From Providencia burhodogranariea DSM 19968 (GTDB lineage: Bacteria > Pseudomonadota > Gammaproteobacteria > Enterobacterales > Enterobacteriaceae): 64,000 bases of DNA. This document shows, one piece after another, positions 41,110-57,772 of this stretch. Below the pieces are notes generated by a model that searched no databases, was not told the origin of the DNA, and worked only from the letters and a program-made list of their open reading frames with translations. The stretch is from positions 505,868 through 569,867 of the forward strand of contig NZ_KB233223.1 in the NCBI RefSeq assembly GCF_000314855.2, given 5' to 3'. A program made the translations under genes and the position numbers. The stretch's first letter is position 1, and every line of letters starts with the position of its first letter.

Positions 41110-41423
41110 TCTGTATATTCTCTCAAGAATAAAATTTATCAGGTTGTAGCGATAGCTACACGAATCAAGATATCTTTTGCATATCAGATTTAATTTACTG
41201 ATGTTTATGACCACGGATTATGCGCAAAAGTTCAGGCAACGGGTAGCAGTTATCCATTCTTTTACATCTATTTACATGGGCTATAGATGAGATTTTAATT
41301 TCTATACACTTTTGAAATAAAAAGAAATATTTTAAATGGATGGATATTTTGTAGAATATATTTAACTGATAGTTAAATAGCAGCAAACTCGTTATTTATG
41401 CTTAGAATAAAAACTATATTTGG

Positions 41424-41454
41424 AATTCACCAGTAAATTGCTTACTGGTGAATT
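41424..41454. terminator. Hairpin after zapG
   Basis: A perfect 13-bp stem AATTCACCAGTAA (41424-41436) / TTACTGGTGAATT (41442-41454) with a 5-nt loop, 11 nt past the zapG stop. The flanks are A/T rich. It is the likely end of the zapG transcript. The gap from here back to degQ (41110-41423) holds no gene and should carry the degQ promoter. Confidence 0.75.
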
Positions 41455-41465
41455 AAAATGAAAGA

Positions 41466-41870
41466 TTACTTCTCTTTTTCGTCTAATGGACGAAATAACC
41501 CTGATGCACCTTCAGAATAATCTCTTGGTGGCATTTTCACTGGTGCTTGATCATTATCTGCTTCAGACTCGGTTAAGCGATAACTGAATGGGTTGTCTTG
41601 CGCTGGTAAGTCAGGCATCAGTTCAGAAGAACTTTGCGCCATATGTTGATAAAGTTGACGATAATCACGAGCCATTTTATCAAGTAACTCTGCACTACGG
41701 GCAAAGTGGCTGACGAGTTCTTTACGATACTCTTCTAGCTCGGTGCTTTTTTTATCTAATTCAGCTTGCGCTGTTTTTTGTTGGCGAAGTTTTGGGTTCC
41801 CATAACGGACAACCAATGCGCCGATAATGAAACCAACTACTAATCCAATTAGTGCATACTCCCAGGTCAT
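41466..41870 (-). CDS. zapG: Cell division/elongation protein ZapG (YhcB)
   Basis: A 134-residue DUF1043 protein. One N-terminal membrane helix (YALIGLVVGFIIGALVV) is followed by a long coiled coil (about residues 30-85). The C-terminal tail is disordered and holds FRPLDEKEK. YhcB interacts with divisome and elongasome proteins. It diverges from zapE. Confidence 0.94.
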   Translation of the reverse strand: MTWEYALIGLVVGFIIGALVVRYGNPKLRQQKTAQAELDKKSTELEEYRKELVSHFARSAELLDKMARDYRQLYQHMAQSSSELMPDLPAQDNPFSYRLTESEADNDQAPVKMPPRDYSEGASGLFRPLDEKEK

Positions 41871-42245
41871 GCTGACTCCTTCGTTTACTTCACTGTTCGC
41901 AGAAATTAAGCTTGGTTATCTATAACTATACTCAAAATAATACAAAATGCATGTAGACAGCAAGCAACACTATTTCTATGAAAAAAGCCCGATGAGCATA
42001 GTAAACTGTATTTCGGGGCGCTGAGTGCTGCAATATATTGACATTTGTAGCACACTCCATGCAACTTGAAGTATGACGAGTATATACCTGTTAATAACTA
42101 AAAAGTGGAATACTAAGGGTAAATTCCTTACTCTTTTAGTATTTGTTAACCGGACGTTAAGTGATAAGTTGAATCTGGTTATAATAAGGGCAGTGTATAT
42201 CATATAACGGAAAAAAAACCGAAATTTTTAAGGATTATTCAGTTA
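41871..42245. other. Divergent zapG/zapE intergenic region
   Basis: About 375 bp. An ERIC end lies at about 42060-42083 (CAACTTGAAGTATGACGAG) and a possible opposite end near 41928-41942. The core between them is not recognisable. No gene. Promoters for zapG and zapE are expected. Confidence 0.5.
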
Positions 42246-43379
42246 ATGTCGCCGATTACCCCTACTATGCGTTATCAACAGGCTCTTGCTGAAGGTAATT
42301 ACCAGCCTGATGATGTGCAGAAACGTGCCGTTGCACGTTTAGATGAAATTTATCAGCAGTTGATTGCTACATCTTTCAGTGAACAACAACATGAGAAGCC
42401 CTCCAGTTTTAAAAAGCGTTTAGGGCGTCTACTCGGCAAAACGCAAACAGCAGTGCATACACCCGTACAAGGACTTTATATGTGGGGTGGTGTTGGGCGA
42501 GGTAAAACTTGGCTCATGGATATGTTCTATGAAAGCCTGCCGGGGAATCGCAAATTACGTTTACACTTTCATCGATTTATGAAGAAAGTTCAGGAGGATT
42601 TGATGGCGCTTCAAGGCCAAGAAAATCCACTAGATATTATTGCTGATGAATTTAAAAAGCAGACAGATATTCTCTGTTTTGATGAATTTTTTGTCTCAGA
42701 TATTACGGATGCAATGATTTTAGGAACGTTACTCGAAGGCTTATTTGCGCGCGGGATCACCCTAGTTGCAACCTCAAATATAATCCCTGATGATCTGTAT
42801 CGTAATGGTTTACAACGTGCCCGATTCTTACCAGCAATTGAGCAAATTAAAAAATATTGTGAAGTGATGAATGTCGATGCGGGTGTTGATTACCGATTAA
42901 GAACATTAACGCAAGCTCACCTCTTTTTATCACCTATTGACGAAGGTAGCCGCCAACATCTTAATGAAACCTTCGTTAAGTTAGCAGGCAAACGTGGTGA
43001 GCAACAACCTATGTTGGAAGTGAATCATCGAAAAATGCAGGCGATTAACTCAGCAGAAGGTGTGTTGGCAATTAGCTTCAAGACGTTATGCGAAGAACCT
43101 CGTAGTCAAAACGACTATATTTTTTTATCAAACTGTTATCATACCGTGCTGCTCTACGATGTTCCTGTATTGGGCGTTAAAGAAGAAAACGCAGCACGAC
43201 GTTTTCTAGCGTTGGTCGATGAATTTTATGAACGAAAGGTGAAGTTGATTATTAATGCGGAAGTACCAATGGAATCACTTTATCAAGGTAAGCTGTTAGC
43301 CTTTGAATACCAACGCTGCCTTTCTCGTTTGCAAGAAATGCAAAGTGAAGAATATTTAAAAATTCCTCATTTGGCCTAA
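42246..43379 (+). CDS. zapE: Cell division ATPase ZapE
   Basis: A 377-residue AFG1-like AAA ATPase. Walker A WGGVGRGKTWLMD is near residue 82 and Walker B ILCFDEFFVSDI near residue 140. ZapE associates with the Z ring late in constriction and under stress. It is a single gene on the plus strand, divergent from zapG. Confidence 0.96.
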   Translation: MSPITPTMRYQQALAEGNYQPDDVQKRAVARLDEIYQQLIATSFSEQQHEKPSSFKKRLGRLLGKTQTAVHTPVQGLYMWGGVGRGKTWLMDMFYESLPGNRKLRLHFHRFMKKVQEDLMALQGQENPLDIIADEFKKQTDILCFDEFFVSDITDAMILGTLLEGLFARGITLVATSNIIPDDLYRNGLQRARFLPAIEQIKKYCEVMNVDAGVDYRLRTLTQAHLFLSPIDEGSRQHLNETFVKLAGKRGEQQPMLEVNHRKMQAINSAEGVLAISFKTLCEEPRSQNDYIFLSNCYHTVLLYDVPVLGVKEENAARRFLALVDEFYERKVKLIINAEVPMESLYQGKLLAFEYQRCLSRLQEMQSEEYLKIPHLA

Positions 43380-43462
43380 AAGTATAAATGCAGTGTGTTG
43401 GTTAATATTTGCACACAAATACATCTATTATTTGAACATATAGAAAAAAAGTGTTTTTGGGG

Positions 43463-43491
43463 TCGATTTTTGTCGCTGACTTCTCTATAAT
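43463..43491 (+). promoter_or_regulatory. Likely rplM-rpsI promoter
   Basis: A consensus -10 TATAAT at 43486-43491 is followed by a G+C-rich discriminator (TTGCGACCCC), typical of stringently controlled ribosomal promoters. The -35 is weak (TCGATT at 43463, 17-bp spacer). It implies a leader of about 160 nt before rplM. Confidence 0.6.
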
Positions 43492-43591
43492 CTTGCGACC
43501 CCACGTTACAGCGATGTTTTTTATTTCCCAAAAAATATCGCATAATGCCGGCTAGGCTGCTCGAAGGGGTGGGTTTGCTGGACAAGAGTCA

Positions 43592-43629
43592 TGTGAACCT
43601 CACAAAGCTTATGAACATGAGTGTTCACA
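43592..43629 (+). promoter_or_regulatory. rplM leader hairpin
   Basis: TGTGAACCTCA (43592-43602) pairs with TGAG-T-GTTCACA (43618-43629) with one bulged base. It ends about 30 nt before the rplM ATG. In E. coli, L13 represses translation of its own rplM-rpsI mRNA through the leader; this hairpin is a candidate site, by inference. Confidence 0.5.
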
Positions 43630-43654
43630 AACGTGTAACTTCAATATTGGGTAA

Positions 43655-44089
<435 letters not shown>

Positions 44090-44101
44090 TCGGGATTATA
44101 G

Positions 44102-44497
<396 letters not shown>

Positions 44498-44530
44498 TTT
44501 ATTACCCTTTGGGTATAAAATTGATGAAAA

Positions 44531-44556
44531 AACCCGTCTTTATGACGGGTTTTTTA
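44531..44556 (+). terminator. Rho-independent terminator of rplM-rpsI
   Basis: A perfect 8-bp stem AACCCGTC / GACGGGTT with a 5-nt loop, then a run of six Ts. Confidence 0.93.
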
Positions 44557-45270
44557 TTATCTAAAATAAGCATGCAACCCTCGAATGCCGGACTCTTAAC
44601 ATCTTAATTAAAAAATAAGATTATTTTATTTCCCTCTTCAAATTACCTGGCCGATGTTGGAAATATGGAACATCTCGTGACCTAATTATGGTATATATTT
44701 CTAGTTGTCATGCTTTTTTCATCAAAATAACACCACAGTTAACTCCCATGAATTTTGAGTCGTATTGGTGAAAATGAAAATGAAAATGAAAATGCCAAGG
44801 TCAGCTGGGGCGGTAATTTAATTTACAACCTATTTTTTACAATAAGGTACCGTGGCTTGACGTATTGCGAATATAAAGCGACTATAGGAAAGGTTAGCTC
44901 GCGGTAATTCATTATTTTAAGATGACATTTATATTTTAAAATGGTAAGTCTAGAGTTTTATCCAAGGTTTTATCACTGAATAATCATAACTATTTAATTT
45001 TATATTCTAATTTTTGGTTCGGTATTTATTCTAAATAATATTAAGTTATGATTTTTTCACCTATGCCCCCCTAAGTAGTGCAAAATCTGCTAGAATACGC
45101 GACTGCTTTTTATTTTGTTATTTCTCGCTTTATTGTCGCGAGAGGGTTGTGCTGACTTTCGATATGGATAGATGAAGGTTCTTGCACTGGGGATTTTAAA
45201 GTGAATGGGCTCGTAATTATTAAAAAACTAATTACAGTTTAATTCATTTTTATGCAATTTGGAGGTTTTA
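44557..45270 (+). other. Intergenic region upstream of sspA
   Basis: About 710 bp without a gene. It contains the hexanucleotide repeat listed separately and a possible -10 (TAGAAT at 45091-45096) for sspA without a convincing -35. Composition is very AT-rich. Confidence 0.5.
44770..44793 (+). repeat. Hexanucleotide tandem repeat (GAAAAT)4
   Basis: Four perfect copies of GAAAAT in a row, 478 bp upstream of the sspA start. It could vary in copy number between strains. No gene or promoter is clearly tied to it. Confidence 0.8.
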
Positions 45271-45912
45271 ATGGCTGTCGCTCCTAACAAACGTTCGGTA
45301 ATGACATTATTTTCAGGCCCAACCGACATTTTTAGTCATCAAGTACGTATTGTTTTGGCTGAAAAAGGGGTTAGCGTTGAGATTGAGCATGTCGAACAAG
45401 GTCATCTGCCTCAAGATCTGATTGATCTAAACCCATACCAGAGCGTGCCAACGCTTGTTGACCGTGATCTGACCCTATATGACCCACACATTATCATGGA
45501 ATACCTTGATGAGCGTTTCCCTCATCCACCTTTAATGCCTGTTTATCCTGTTGCGCGCGGTACAAGTCGCCAATTGATGCACCGCATTGAAAAAGACTGG
45601 TATTCACTGATGAATAAAATTGAGAAAGGAAGTGCGCAGGAAGCCGACCATGCACGCCGTCAGCTAGCAGAAGAATTAATTGCAATTTCTCCTGTATTTG
45701 CTGAAATGCCTTTCTTTATGAGTGATGAATTCAGCTTAGTCGATTGCTACCTAGCACCGCTATTATGGCGTTTACCTGTACTGGGTATTGAATTGAAGCC
45801 ATCAAGTAGCAAACATCTACAAATGTACATGCAGCGTGTATTCGAACGCGATGCATTCTTGGCTTCACTGACTGAGCTAGAACGCGAAATGCGTCTATCT
45901 GCGCGAGGCTAA
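45271..45912 (+). CDS. sspA: Stringent starvation protein A
   Basis: A 213-residue glutathione-S-transferase-fold protein starting MAVAPNKRSVMTLFSGPTDIFSHQVR. The surface motif FPHPPLMPVYPVARG matches the conserved PHP pocket. SspA binds RNA polymerase with sigma-70 and affects stationary-phase survival and acid tolerance. GGAGG lies 6 nt before the ATG; an upstream ATG at 45259 is less likely. It forms an operon with sspB. Confidence 0.97.
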   Translation: MAVAPNKRSVMTLFSGPTDIFSHQVRIVLAEKGVSVEIEHVEQGHLPQDLIDLNPYQSVPTLVDRDLTLYDPHIIMEYLDERFPHPPLMPVYPVARGTSRQLMHRIEKDWYSLMNKIEKGSAQEADHARRQLAEELIAISPVFAEMPFFMSDEFSLVDCYLAPLLWRLPVLGIELKPSSSKHLQMYMQRVFERDAFLASLTELEREMRLSARG

Positions 45913-45914
45913 GT

Positions 45915-46412
45915 ATGATGGAAATGGCACCAATGACACCCCGACGCCCCTATCTGTTACGTGCGCATTACGAGTGGTTGCTCGATAACGATATGACGCC
46001 GCATTTGGTGGTTGATGTCAATGTCCCTAATATCAATGTACCGATGGAATTTGCTCGTGATGGGCAAATTGTGTTGAACGTGGCTCCACGTGCAGTCGGT
46101 AACTTTGAGATAACCGATGACGAAGTGCGCTTTAATGCCCGTTTTGGCGGTGTACCTCGTCAGGTATATGTTCCGATGGCGGCTATCATTGCTATCTATT
46201 CCCGTGAGAATGGTGCGGGTATGATGTTTGAGCCTGAAGCTGCTTACGAAGACCAGCTATCTGGTGAGCTTGAGGTGGTTGAACGCAATCCAACGGAAGG
46301 CATAACGTTAGTTCATGAATCAGAGCCAACAAGTGAGCCGTCATCTTCATCAGATGATGAGCCACCACCGCCGCCACCGAAGGGTAGGCCATCACTGCGA
46401 GTCATCAAGTAA
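45915..46412 (+). CDS. sspB: ClpXP protease specificity-enhancing factor SspB
   Basis: A 165-residue protein. The N-terminal SspB fold (PRRPYLLRAHYEWLLDND, RFNARFGGVPRQVYVPM) binds ssrA tags. A variable acidic linker follows (about residues 115-155), and the C-terminal ClpX-binding motif ends RPSLRVIK. It delivers ssrA-tagged proteins and RseA fragments to ClpXP. The start may be the ATG at 45915 or 45918. It begins 2 nt after sspA. Confidence 0.97.
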   Translation: MMEMAPMTPRRPYLLRAHYEWLLDNDMTPHLVVDVNVPNINVPMEFARDGQIVLNVAPRAVGNFEITDDEVRFNARFGGVPRQVYVPMAAIIAIYSRENGAGMMFEPEAAYEDQLSGELEVVERNPTEGITLVHESEPTSEPSSSSDDEPPPPPPKGRPSLRVIK

Positions 46413-46413
46413 C

Positions 46414-46560
46414 CCGTCATACTTCACGTCGTAGCGTTATTGACTGCATTCATAAGGTTAGTCACGTACTTTGGTATGTTCCTAACCTTCATTCATTTGC
46501 TGTAACCTGCCAGATTCCGTGCCATAGCGTTTTGTTGACCGCATTCATGAATTATTTAGG
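46414..46560. repeat. Diverged ERIC repeat followed by a fragment
   Basis: Starts CCGTCATACTTCACGTCG, 1 nt after the sspB stop, and has a diverged core (AGGTTAGTCACGTACTTTGG). A second partial copy from about 46518 ends GAATTATTTAGGTTTT. The core differs from the other copies in the window. Confidence 0.65.
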
Positions 46561-46591
46561 TTTTAAGTACAGGTAATGAAAAATTAGTAAG

Positions 46592-46605
46592 CGTGACATG
46601 TCACG
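46592..46605. promoter_or_regulatory. 14-bp perfect palindrome CGTGACATGTCACG, copy 2
   Basis: Identical to 17897-17910. It lies between convergent sspB and gltD and is followed by TTTTT on the plus strand. A short imperfect hairpin (AGAGGGATTCCCTCT at 46718) also lies in this gap before gltD and may end its transcript. Confidence 0.5.
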
Positions 46606-46765
46606 TTTTTAGTCGATTATAACTAATTTAATATTAAAAACACATTTAATTTCATTATGTTATGAGGTTTTTTTATATCCTTGGAATTTCGATGATTAGG
46701 ATATAAATGATAGACAGAGAGGGATTCCCTCTGCCATTTCATTTCAATTAATTAATGCTAGGCAA

Positions 46766-52655
<5,890 letters not shown>

Positions 52656-52662
52656 ACATTCT

Positions 52663-52786
52663 CCGTCATCTTTCGCGCTACAACGTTGTTGCCTACGGTC
52701 TCTCACCCTAGTCACATAGTTATCCTATGCTCCTAGGGATTCGCTCTCTTGTCGCCTAGTTGTCGCGTGAAATCTTTAGGAGAATG
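52663..52786. repeat. ERIC repeat in the gltB leader
   Basis: About 124 bp from CCGTCATCTTTCGCGCTAC to CGTGAAATCTTTAGGAG with core CACATAGTTATCCTATGCTCC. It begins about 8 nt upstream of the gltB ATG and overlaps or borders its ribosome binding site. Confidence 0.82.
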
Positions 52787-52796
52787 AACTCTTGTA

Positions 52797-52881
52797 TTTT
52801 TCACGCTACAACATTGTTGGCTATGTTCTCTCACCCCAGTGATATCTTATGCTTCTAGGGATCTGCTCTCTTGTCGCCTAT
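52797..52881. repeat. ERIC repeat, right end missing
   Basis: A second copy in the same orientation 10 bp after the first (TTTTTCACGCTACAACATTG, core CCCAGTGATATCTTATGC, then CTCTTGTCGCCTA). It lacks the terminal part. Confidence 0.75.
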
Positions 52882-53748
52882 TTATTGCTATTGCTCACTA
52901 ATTCCGTGGTAAGTCTTCCGCGCACACAAAACAGCAGCGCCAGTGAGTCGCTGTTATCCGTTATTAATAAATATAAACTGCGTGTATGGGATGAACAGTT
53001 ATGTATACGTCATCAGAAGAGAGGGCGGCACACGGTAAGGTTTTAAATTAGCGAGATTTTTTTTCTAGGTCAAATAGCGCGTAATAAACATTATTTGCAA
53101 GATAAAATAATGTCATTTATTTGATAAAGAAAGAAAAAGTCACCAAAAATGCTTTTGTGATAGAGGTCTTACTTTTAAAAATACTGTGACACACATCACT
53201 GTCAAGTTGGGTTTTCTTATTGTTACTCTGTTGAATTTAACTTATTAGTTGGCGTTATAAACTTAGTTTCTGTCTACGTCTGGTTTTATATTCTGTTTTT
53301 TGTTGTTTTATAAATTTAATAATATGGTAAGCCACCATCACAAATGCTTATGTTATTGAAAAATATTTTTTTATTGGCATTCTTTGTGTGGTTATTTGAG
53401 TTTAAGTTTATTTTATACAAAATAATTAAAGTTGCCTTTAAGCGATAAATGACGCTCTCGCTAAAGATTTAGCGGCCGTTTTTCAGGATAAGTTTTGGTT
53501 GTTTTTTCGCGAACTGTAATTTTAAGTCGCATTGAAATGAATATGGCAGAGATAAATATAAATCTTAATTATTTTTTAAATAGCCTAAATTTAATATCAA
53601 TACAATAATTAGATTTAATGATAAAAGTTTTGCGATTCAGCTAAAAATAGCCACTTTTAATGAGCAGGATCGACATTTTTTATTAACGAACATTCGAATT
53701 TGCCATATTTGATATATGATTCAATGAGAATCAAATTAAGGGGTGGTT
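52882..53748. other. Divergent gltB/arcB intergenic region
   Basis: About 870 bp without a credible gene. E. coli has yhcC here. Composition is strongly AT-rich. The gltB promoter must read through or start beyond the two ERIC copies; the arcB promoter should lie near its right edge. I could not assign boxes with confidence. Confidence 0.55.
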
Positions 53749-56091
53749 ATGAAAGTACTTCGCGGTCTTGCGCAATATTATGTCGACCTAATGATGAAGC
53801 TGGGGTTAGTCAGATTCTCTCTTTTGCTTGCATCAGCTTTGGTTATTCTTGCAATGATTATGCAAATGGCCGTTACCATTGTGTTGAGAGGGCAGGTTAA
53901 TAGTGTTGATTTGGTTGGTTCCATTTTTTTTGGTCTGATTATTACGCCTTTGGCAGTCTATTTTTTATCCGTTGTTGTTGAGCAACTTGAAGAGTCTCGC
54001 CAACGCCTTTCTCGCATGGTTGATAAACTGGAAGTCATGCGCAAACGTGATGCGCAACTAAATACTCAACTACAAGGAAATATTGAACAGTTAAACCAAG
54101 AAATTAGTGAGCGAGAAAAAGCAGAAAGCGCACACCTTGAATTGCTTGAGCAACTAAAGCAAGAGATGAAACATCGTGAACAGACTCAAATTGAGCTTGA
54201 GCAGCAGTCTGTATTATTGCGATCTTTCCTTGATGCCTCTCCAGATTTAGTTTATTACCGTAATGAAAACAATGAGTTTTCAGGATGTAACCGTGCAATG
54301 GAATTGCTGACTGGCAAAAGTGAGAAACATCTTGTTGGGTTAACTCCATTGGATATTTATGATGTTGAAATCGCATCTAAAGTGATGGAAACCGATGAAA
54401 AAGTTTTTCGGCATAATGTATCGTTAACCTACGAACAATGGCTAGTTTACCCTGACGGGCGAAAAGCATGTTTCGAACTTCGAAAAGTACCGTTTTATGA
54501 TCGGGTCGGAAAACGACATGGGCTTATGGGCTTTGGGCGCGATATAACGGAACGTAAGCGTTATCAAGAAGCGTTAGAGAATGCTAGTAGGGATAAGACG
54601 ACTTTCATCTCAACGATTAGCCACGAGCTTCGTACGCCACTTAACGGCATTGTCGGATTAACGCGTATCCTCCTAGATACAGAACTGACCTCAGAACAAA
54701 CAAGCTACCTCAAAACGGTTTATGTCAGCGCTGTCACATTGGGGAATATTTTTAATGACGTCATCGAAATGGATAAGATTGAACGCCGTAAAGTTCAACT
54801 TGATAATCAGCCCGTTTCGCTACCTGAATTTGTTAATGATTTAAATAATTTAAGTGGTTTATTAGTACAGCCTAAAGGGCTCAATTTTGTCATGGATGTT
54901 GCGGCAGAACTTCCAGAAAAAGTGCTAACAGATGGTACTCGATTACGTCAAATTTTATGGAACCTGATCGGCAATGCCGTCAAATTTACACAAAATGGCA
55001 AAGTTAAGCTAAGTATATGGCGTGAAAGTGATAATAAACTGTTCTTCCGTGTTAGTGATAGTGGAATTGGTATACCGAAGGATGAACTCGATAAAATTTT
55101 TGCTATGTATTATCAAGTGACTGATAGCGCTGGTGGAAAGCCTGCTACAGGGACGGGTATTGGGCTAGCTGTATCACGTCGCTTAGCCCAAAATATGGGG
55201 GGAGACATTCAGGTTGAAAGTGAGATTGGTAAAGGTTCAACCTTTACACTTTCTATCGTAGCACCAGTTATTGAAGAAGAAATTATCGATACGCAAGAAA
55301 TCGAAGAGGATTACCCATTACCTGCTTTACATATTTTGCTCGTAGAAGATATTGAGCTGAATGTGGTTGTTGCGCGTTCAGTACTTGAAAACTTAGGTAA
55401 CTCAGTTGATGTTGCTATGAATGGCCAAGATGCTTTATCGATGTTTACACCCGGAGAATACGATTTAGTTTTACTGGATATCCAACTTCCCGATATGACG
55501 GGAATGGATATTGCGCGTGAATTGAATAAGCGTTACCAAAAAAACGATTTACCACCATTGATAGCACTCACCGCAAATGTGTTGAAGGATAAAAAAGAGT
55601 ACTTCGATGCTGGAATGGATGATGTACTGAGTAAGCCCTTATCCGTTTCTGCGCTGACACAAGTGATTGAGCAATATTGGGGTGAGAATACGCATGAACA
55701 TGTTCAGGAGCGCGCTGAGAACGTTTCCACTGATACGAATGAGTCGGTGTTAGATTGTGACATGTTAGAGCAGTACCTTGAGCTAGTGGGGCCTAAATTA
55801 ATTTATGATGGTCTTGAAGTTTTCGAAAAAATGTTACCCGGCTATCTTGCTATCCTTGATTCGAATATGGTGGCAAAAGACCAAAAAGGTATTGTTGAAG
55901 AAGGCCATAAAATTAAAGGTGCAGCGGGTTCTATCGGGTTGAAAAATCTACAAAGAATCGCACAACAAATTCAATCACCAGAACTGCCTGCTTGGTGGGA
56001 TAATGTTCAAGAATGGGTTGATGAGTTAAAGCAAGATTGGAAGTCAGATATAGAAAGTTTGAGAAACTATGTTGATGTACGTACCAAAAAA
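53749..56091 (+). CDS. arcB: Aerobic respiration control sensor kinase ArcB
   Basis: A 781-residue hybrid sensor kinase; the stop codon completes at 56094. Two membrane helices (about residues 22-48 and 55-77) are followed by a leucine-zipper coiled coil and a PAS domain with redox cysteines C180 and C241, both at E. coli positions. Phosphotransfer sites are H292 (SHELRTPLNG), D577 in the receiver domain (VLLDIQLPDM) and H720 in the HPt domain (EEGHKIKGAAGS). It senses quinone redox state and phosphorylates ArcA. The start at 53749 has GGGGTGG upstream. Confidence 0.98.
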
Positions 56092-56207
56092 TAACCCCAA
56101 CCGAAGTTGGGGTGCGCGAATACTGCGCCAACACCAGGGAAATCGTTGATCCACCTATATTTTTTTTGGGGGGTAGATCTTTAAAACCTATTTACTGCCT
56201 AAGAGGA
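56086..56207 (-). ncRNA. arcZ: Small RNA ArcZ
   Basis: On the minus strand, just past the arcB stop, the sequence reads TTTCCCTGGTGTTGGCGCAG then TATTCGCGCACCCC, the conserved processed ArcZ core. A terminator stem ACCCCAAC/GTTGGGGT with a CGAA-type loop and TTATTTTTT follows. A -10 box TATCTT at 56215-56220 predicts a start near 56207 and a length of about 122 nt, as in E. coli (121). ArcZ is an Hfq-dependent sRNA that activates rpoS and represses arcB; in E. coli it lies at the same place, antisense to arcB. The terminator loop differs in sequence from E. coli but keeps its structure. Confidence 0.94.
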
Positions 56208-56327
56208 TAACACCAAGATACCAAATATTAGCGTTTTTGTTACAAGATTCATTAAAATCTGTGATGAAGATTGATGTTTATTCTCTTTTAGCGGTTGAGA
56301 TACAATTTACTACAAATGGAGCCAGAT

Positions 56328-56978
56328 ATGAAATCAATTGCGGTTATTTTGAGTGGATGCGGTGTTTTTGATGGAAGTGAGATTCATGAATCAGTATTAA
56401 CTATGCTTGCTTTAAGTAAAAACAATGCTGAAGTTCACTTTTTTGCGCCTAATGAAAATCAAGCTACTGTTATTAATCATATTACAGGTGAAGAAAAAAA
56501 AGAAAATCGCAATCAAATGGAAGAGGCTGCTCGTATTTCTCGTGGTAAAATAGCACCTTTGTCGTCTGCGGATGCCAATAAGCTAGATGCTCTCATAATA
56601 CCAGGTGGTTTCGGTGCAGCAAAGAATTTATGTGATTTCGCAATGAAAGGAAGTGACTGTGAAATTAATAAGGAACTATTAAGTTTAGTCCGAAAAATGC
56701 ATGAGCAGAAAAAACCGCTTGGGCTGATGTGTATTGCCCCCGTGATGCTTCCTAAAATGTTAAATACATCAGTTGAATTAACAATTGGTGATGATAAAGA
56801 AATAATCATTCAAATTGAAAAAATGGGTGGTAAGCATATTCCCTGTTCTGTTGACAATATTGTAGTAGATCATACTAATAAAGTTGTTACAACACCTGCA
56901 TATATGCTGGCACAATCTATTTCGGATGCTGAGCTCGGTATTAATAAACTTGTTGAGAAAGTATTAGAAATGGTGTGA
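56328..56978 (+). CDS. elbB: Isoprenoid biosynthesis protein/glyoxalase ElbB
   Basis: A 216-residue DJ-1/PfpI-superfamily protein starting [34 protein letters not shown] and the nucleophile-elbow cysteine in [11 protein letters not shown] are visible. It has glyoxalase III-type activity in E. coli; its link to isoprenoids is historical. The ORF opens at 56295, but GGAGCC before 56328 and homology fix the start. The base composition is more AT-rich than most neighbours. Confidence 0.95.
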   Translation: MKSIAVILSGCGVFDGSEIHESVLTMLALSKNNAEVHFFAPNENQATVINHITGEEKKENRNQMEEAARISRGKIAPLSSADANKLDALIIPGGFGAAKNLCDFAMKGSDCEINKELLSLVRKMHEQKKPLGLMCIAPVMLPKMLNTSVELTIGDDKEIIIQIEKMGGKHIPCSVDNIVVDHTNKVVTTPAYMLAQSISDAELGINKLVEKVLEMV

Positions 56979-57712
56979 TTAACGGAATGGGAATCGTATT
57001 GTCTCGAACATGGTATTGGTTAAAGAGAGTTTTTCTTTTGTTAATCGTTTTTTGGTTTGGTACTGTAATTACGTTTAAATACGTACCAGTACCATTTTCT
57101 GCTGTCATGATTGAACGACAATTATCAGCTTGGATAGACTTAAATTTTTCTTATGTATCACGATCTGAATGGGTGAATGAAAATCACATTTCTCCCTATT
57201 TATACTTGGCTGTAATCGCAGCAGAAGATCAAAATTTTCCACATCATTGGGGTTTTGATATTGATGCAATTGAAAGCGCTTTAAAACATAATTCGGCTAA
57301 AAAAAGTACAGTTAGAGGGGCTTCAACGATCTCACAACAAACAGTTAAAAACTTATGGTTATGGGATGGTAGAAGTTGGTTTAGAAAAGGGATTGAAACG
57401 GTCATGACACCAATTATGGAGGTTACATGGTCAAAAACAAGGATACTTACTGTTTATTTAAATATAGTGGAGTTTGGAGATGGGGTTTTTGGGGTTGAAG
57501 AAGCATCAAAACAATTCTTTAAAAAGTCAGCAAATCAATTGACTATGGAGGAAGCGGCTTTGTTAGCAGCAGTTCTACCAAACCCACATAGATTTAAGGT
57601 TAAAAGTCCATCATCTTATGTCTTAAAAAGGCAAGCTTGGATCCTTCATCAGATGAGCTTATTAGGTGGTAAGAATTATCTGAAAAATAATCATATAGGT
57701 CCCACAAAATAA
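56975..57712 (+). CDS. mtgA: Monofunctional peptidoglycan glycosyltransferase MtgA
   Basis: A 245-residue GT51 enzyme. One N-terminal helix (about residues 15-35) is followed by the transglycosylase motifs [16 protein letters not shown] (catalytic glutamate), [17 protein letters not shown], and [25 protein letters not shown] (split across residues 153-177). It polymerises lipid II at the division site. The GTG start at 56975 overlaps the elbB stop; the ATG at 56987 is the alternative. An elbB-mtgA pair is standard. Confidence 0.95.
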   Translation: MINGMGIVLSRTWYWLKRVFLLLIVFWFGTVITFKYVPVPFSAVMIERQLSAWIDLNFSYVSRSEWVNENHISPYLYLAVIAAEDQNFPHHWGFDIDAIESALKHNSAKKSTVRGASTISQQTVKNLWLWDGRSWFRKGIETVMTPIMEVTWSKTRILTVYLNIVEFGDGVFGVEEASKQFFKKSANQLTMEEAALLAAVLPNPHRFKVKSPSSYVLKRQAWILHQMSLLGGKNYLKNNHIGPTK

Positions 57713-57743
57713 AAAAGCCATGAATTTCTAGTCATGGCCTTTG
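57711..57743. terminator. Bidirectional terminator between mtgA and dolP
   Basis: Stem GCCATGA (57717-57723) / TCATGGC (57732-57738), flanked by six As on the left and CTTTGTTG on the right, so it works for both convergent genes. Confidence 0.85.
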
Positions 57744-57772
57744 TTGTTATAACTATATATTATTGTTTATTA

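Noticed and set aside
52656..52715. 20-residue N-terminal extension of GltB
   Set aside because: The extension is translated ERIC sequence; homologues begin at MLYDK with catalytic Cys12 after a short propeptide.
52849..53046. 65-residue open frame upstream of gltB
   Set aside because: It begins inside an ERIC repeat, has no ribosome binding site and reads as repeat-derived sequence.
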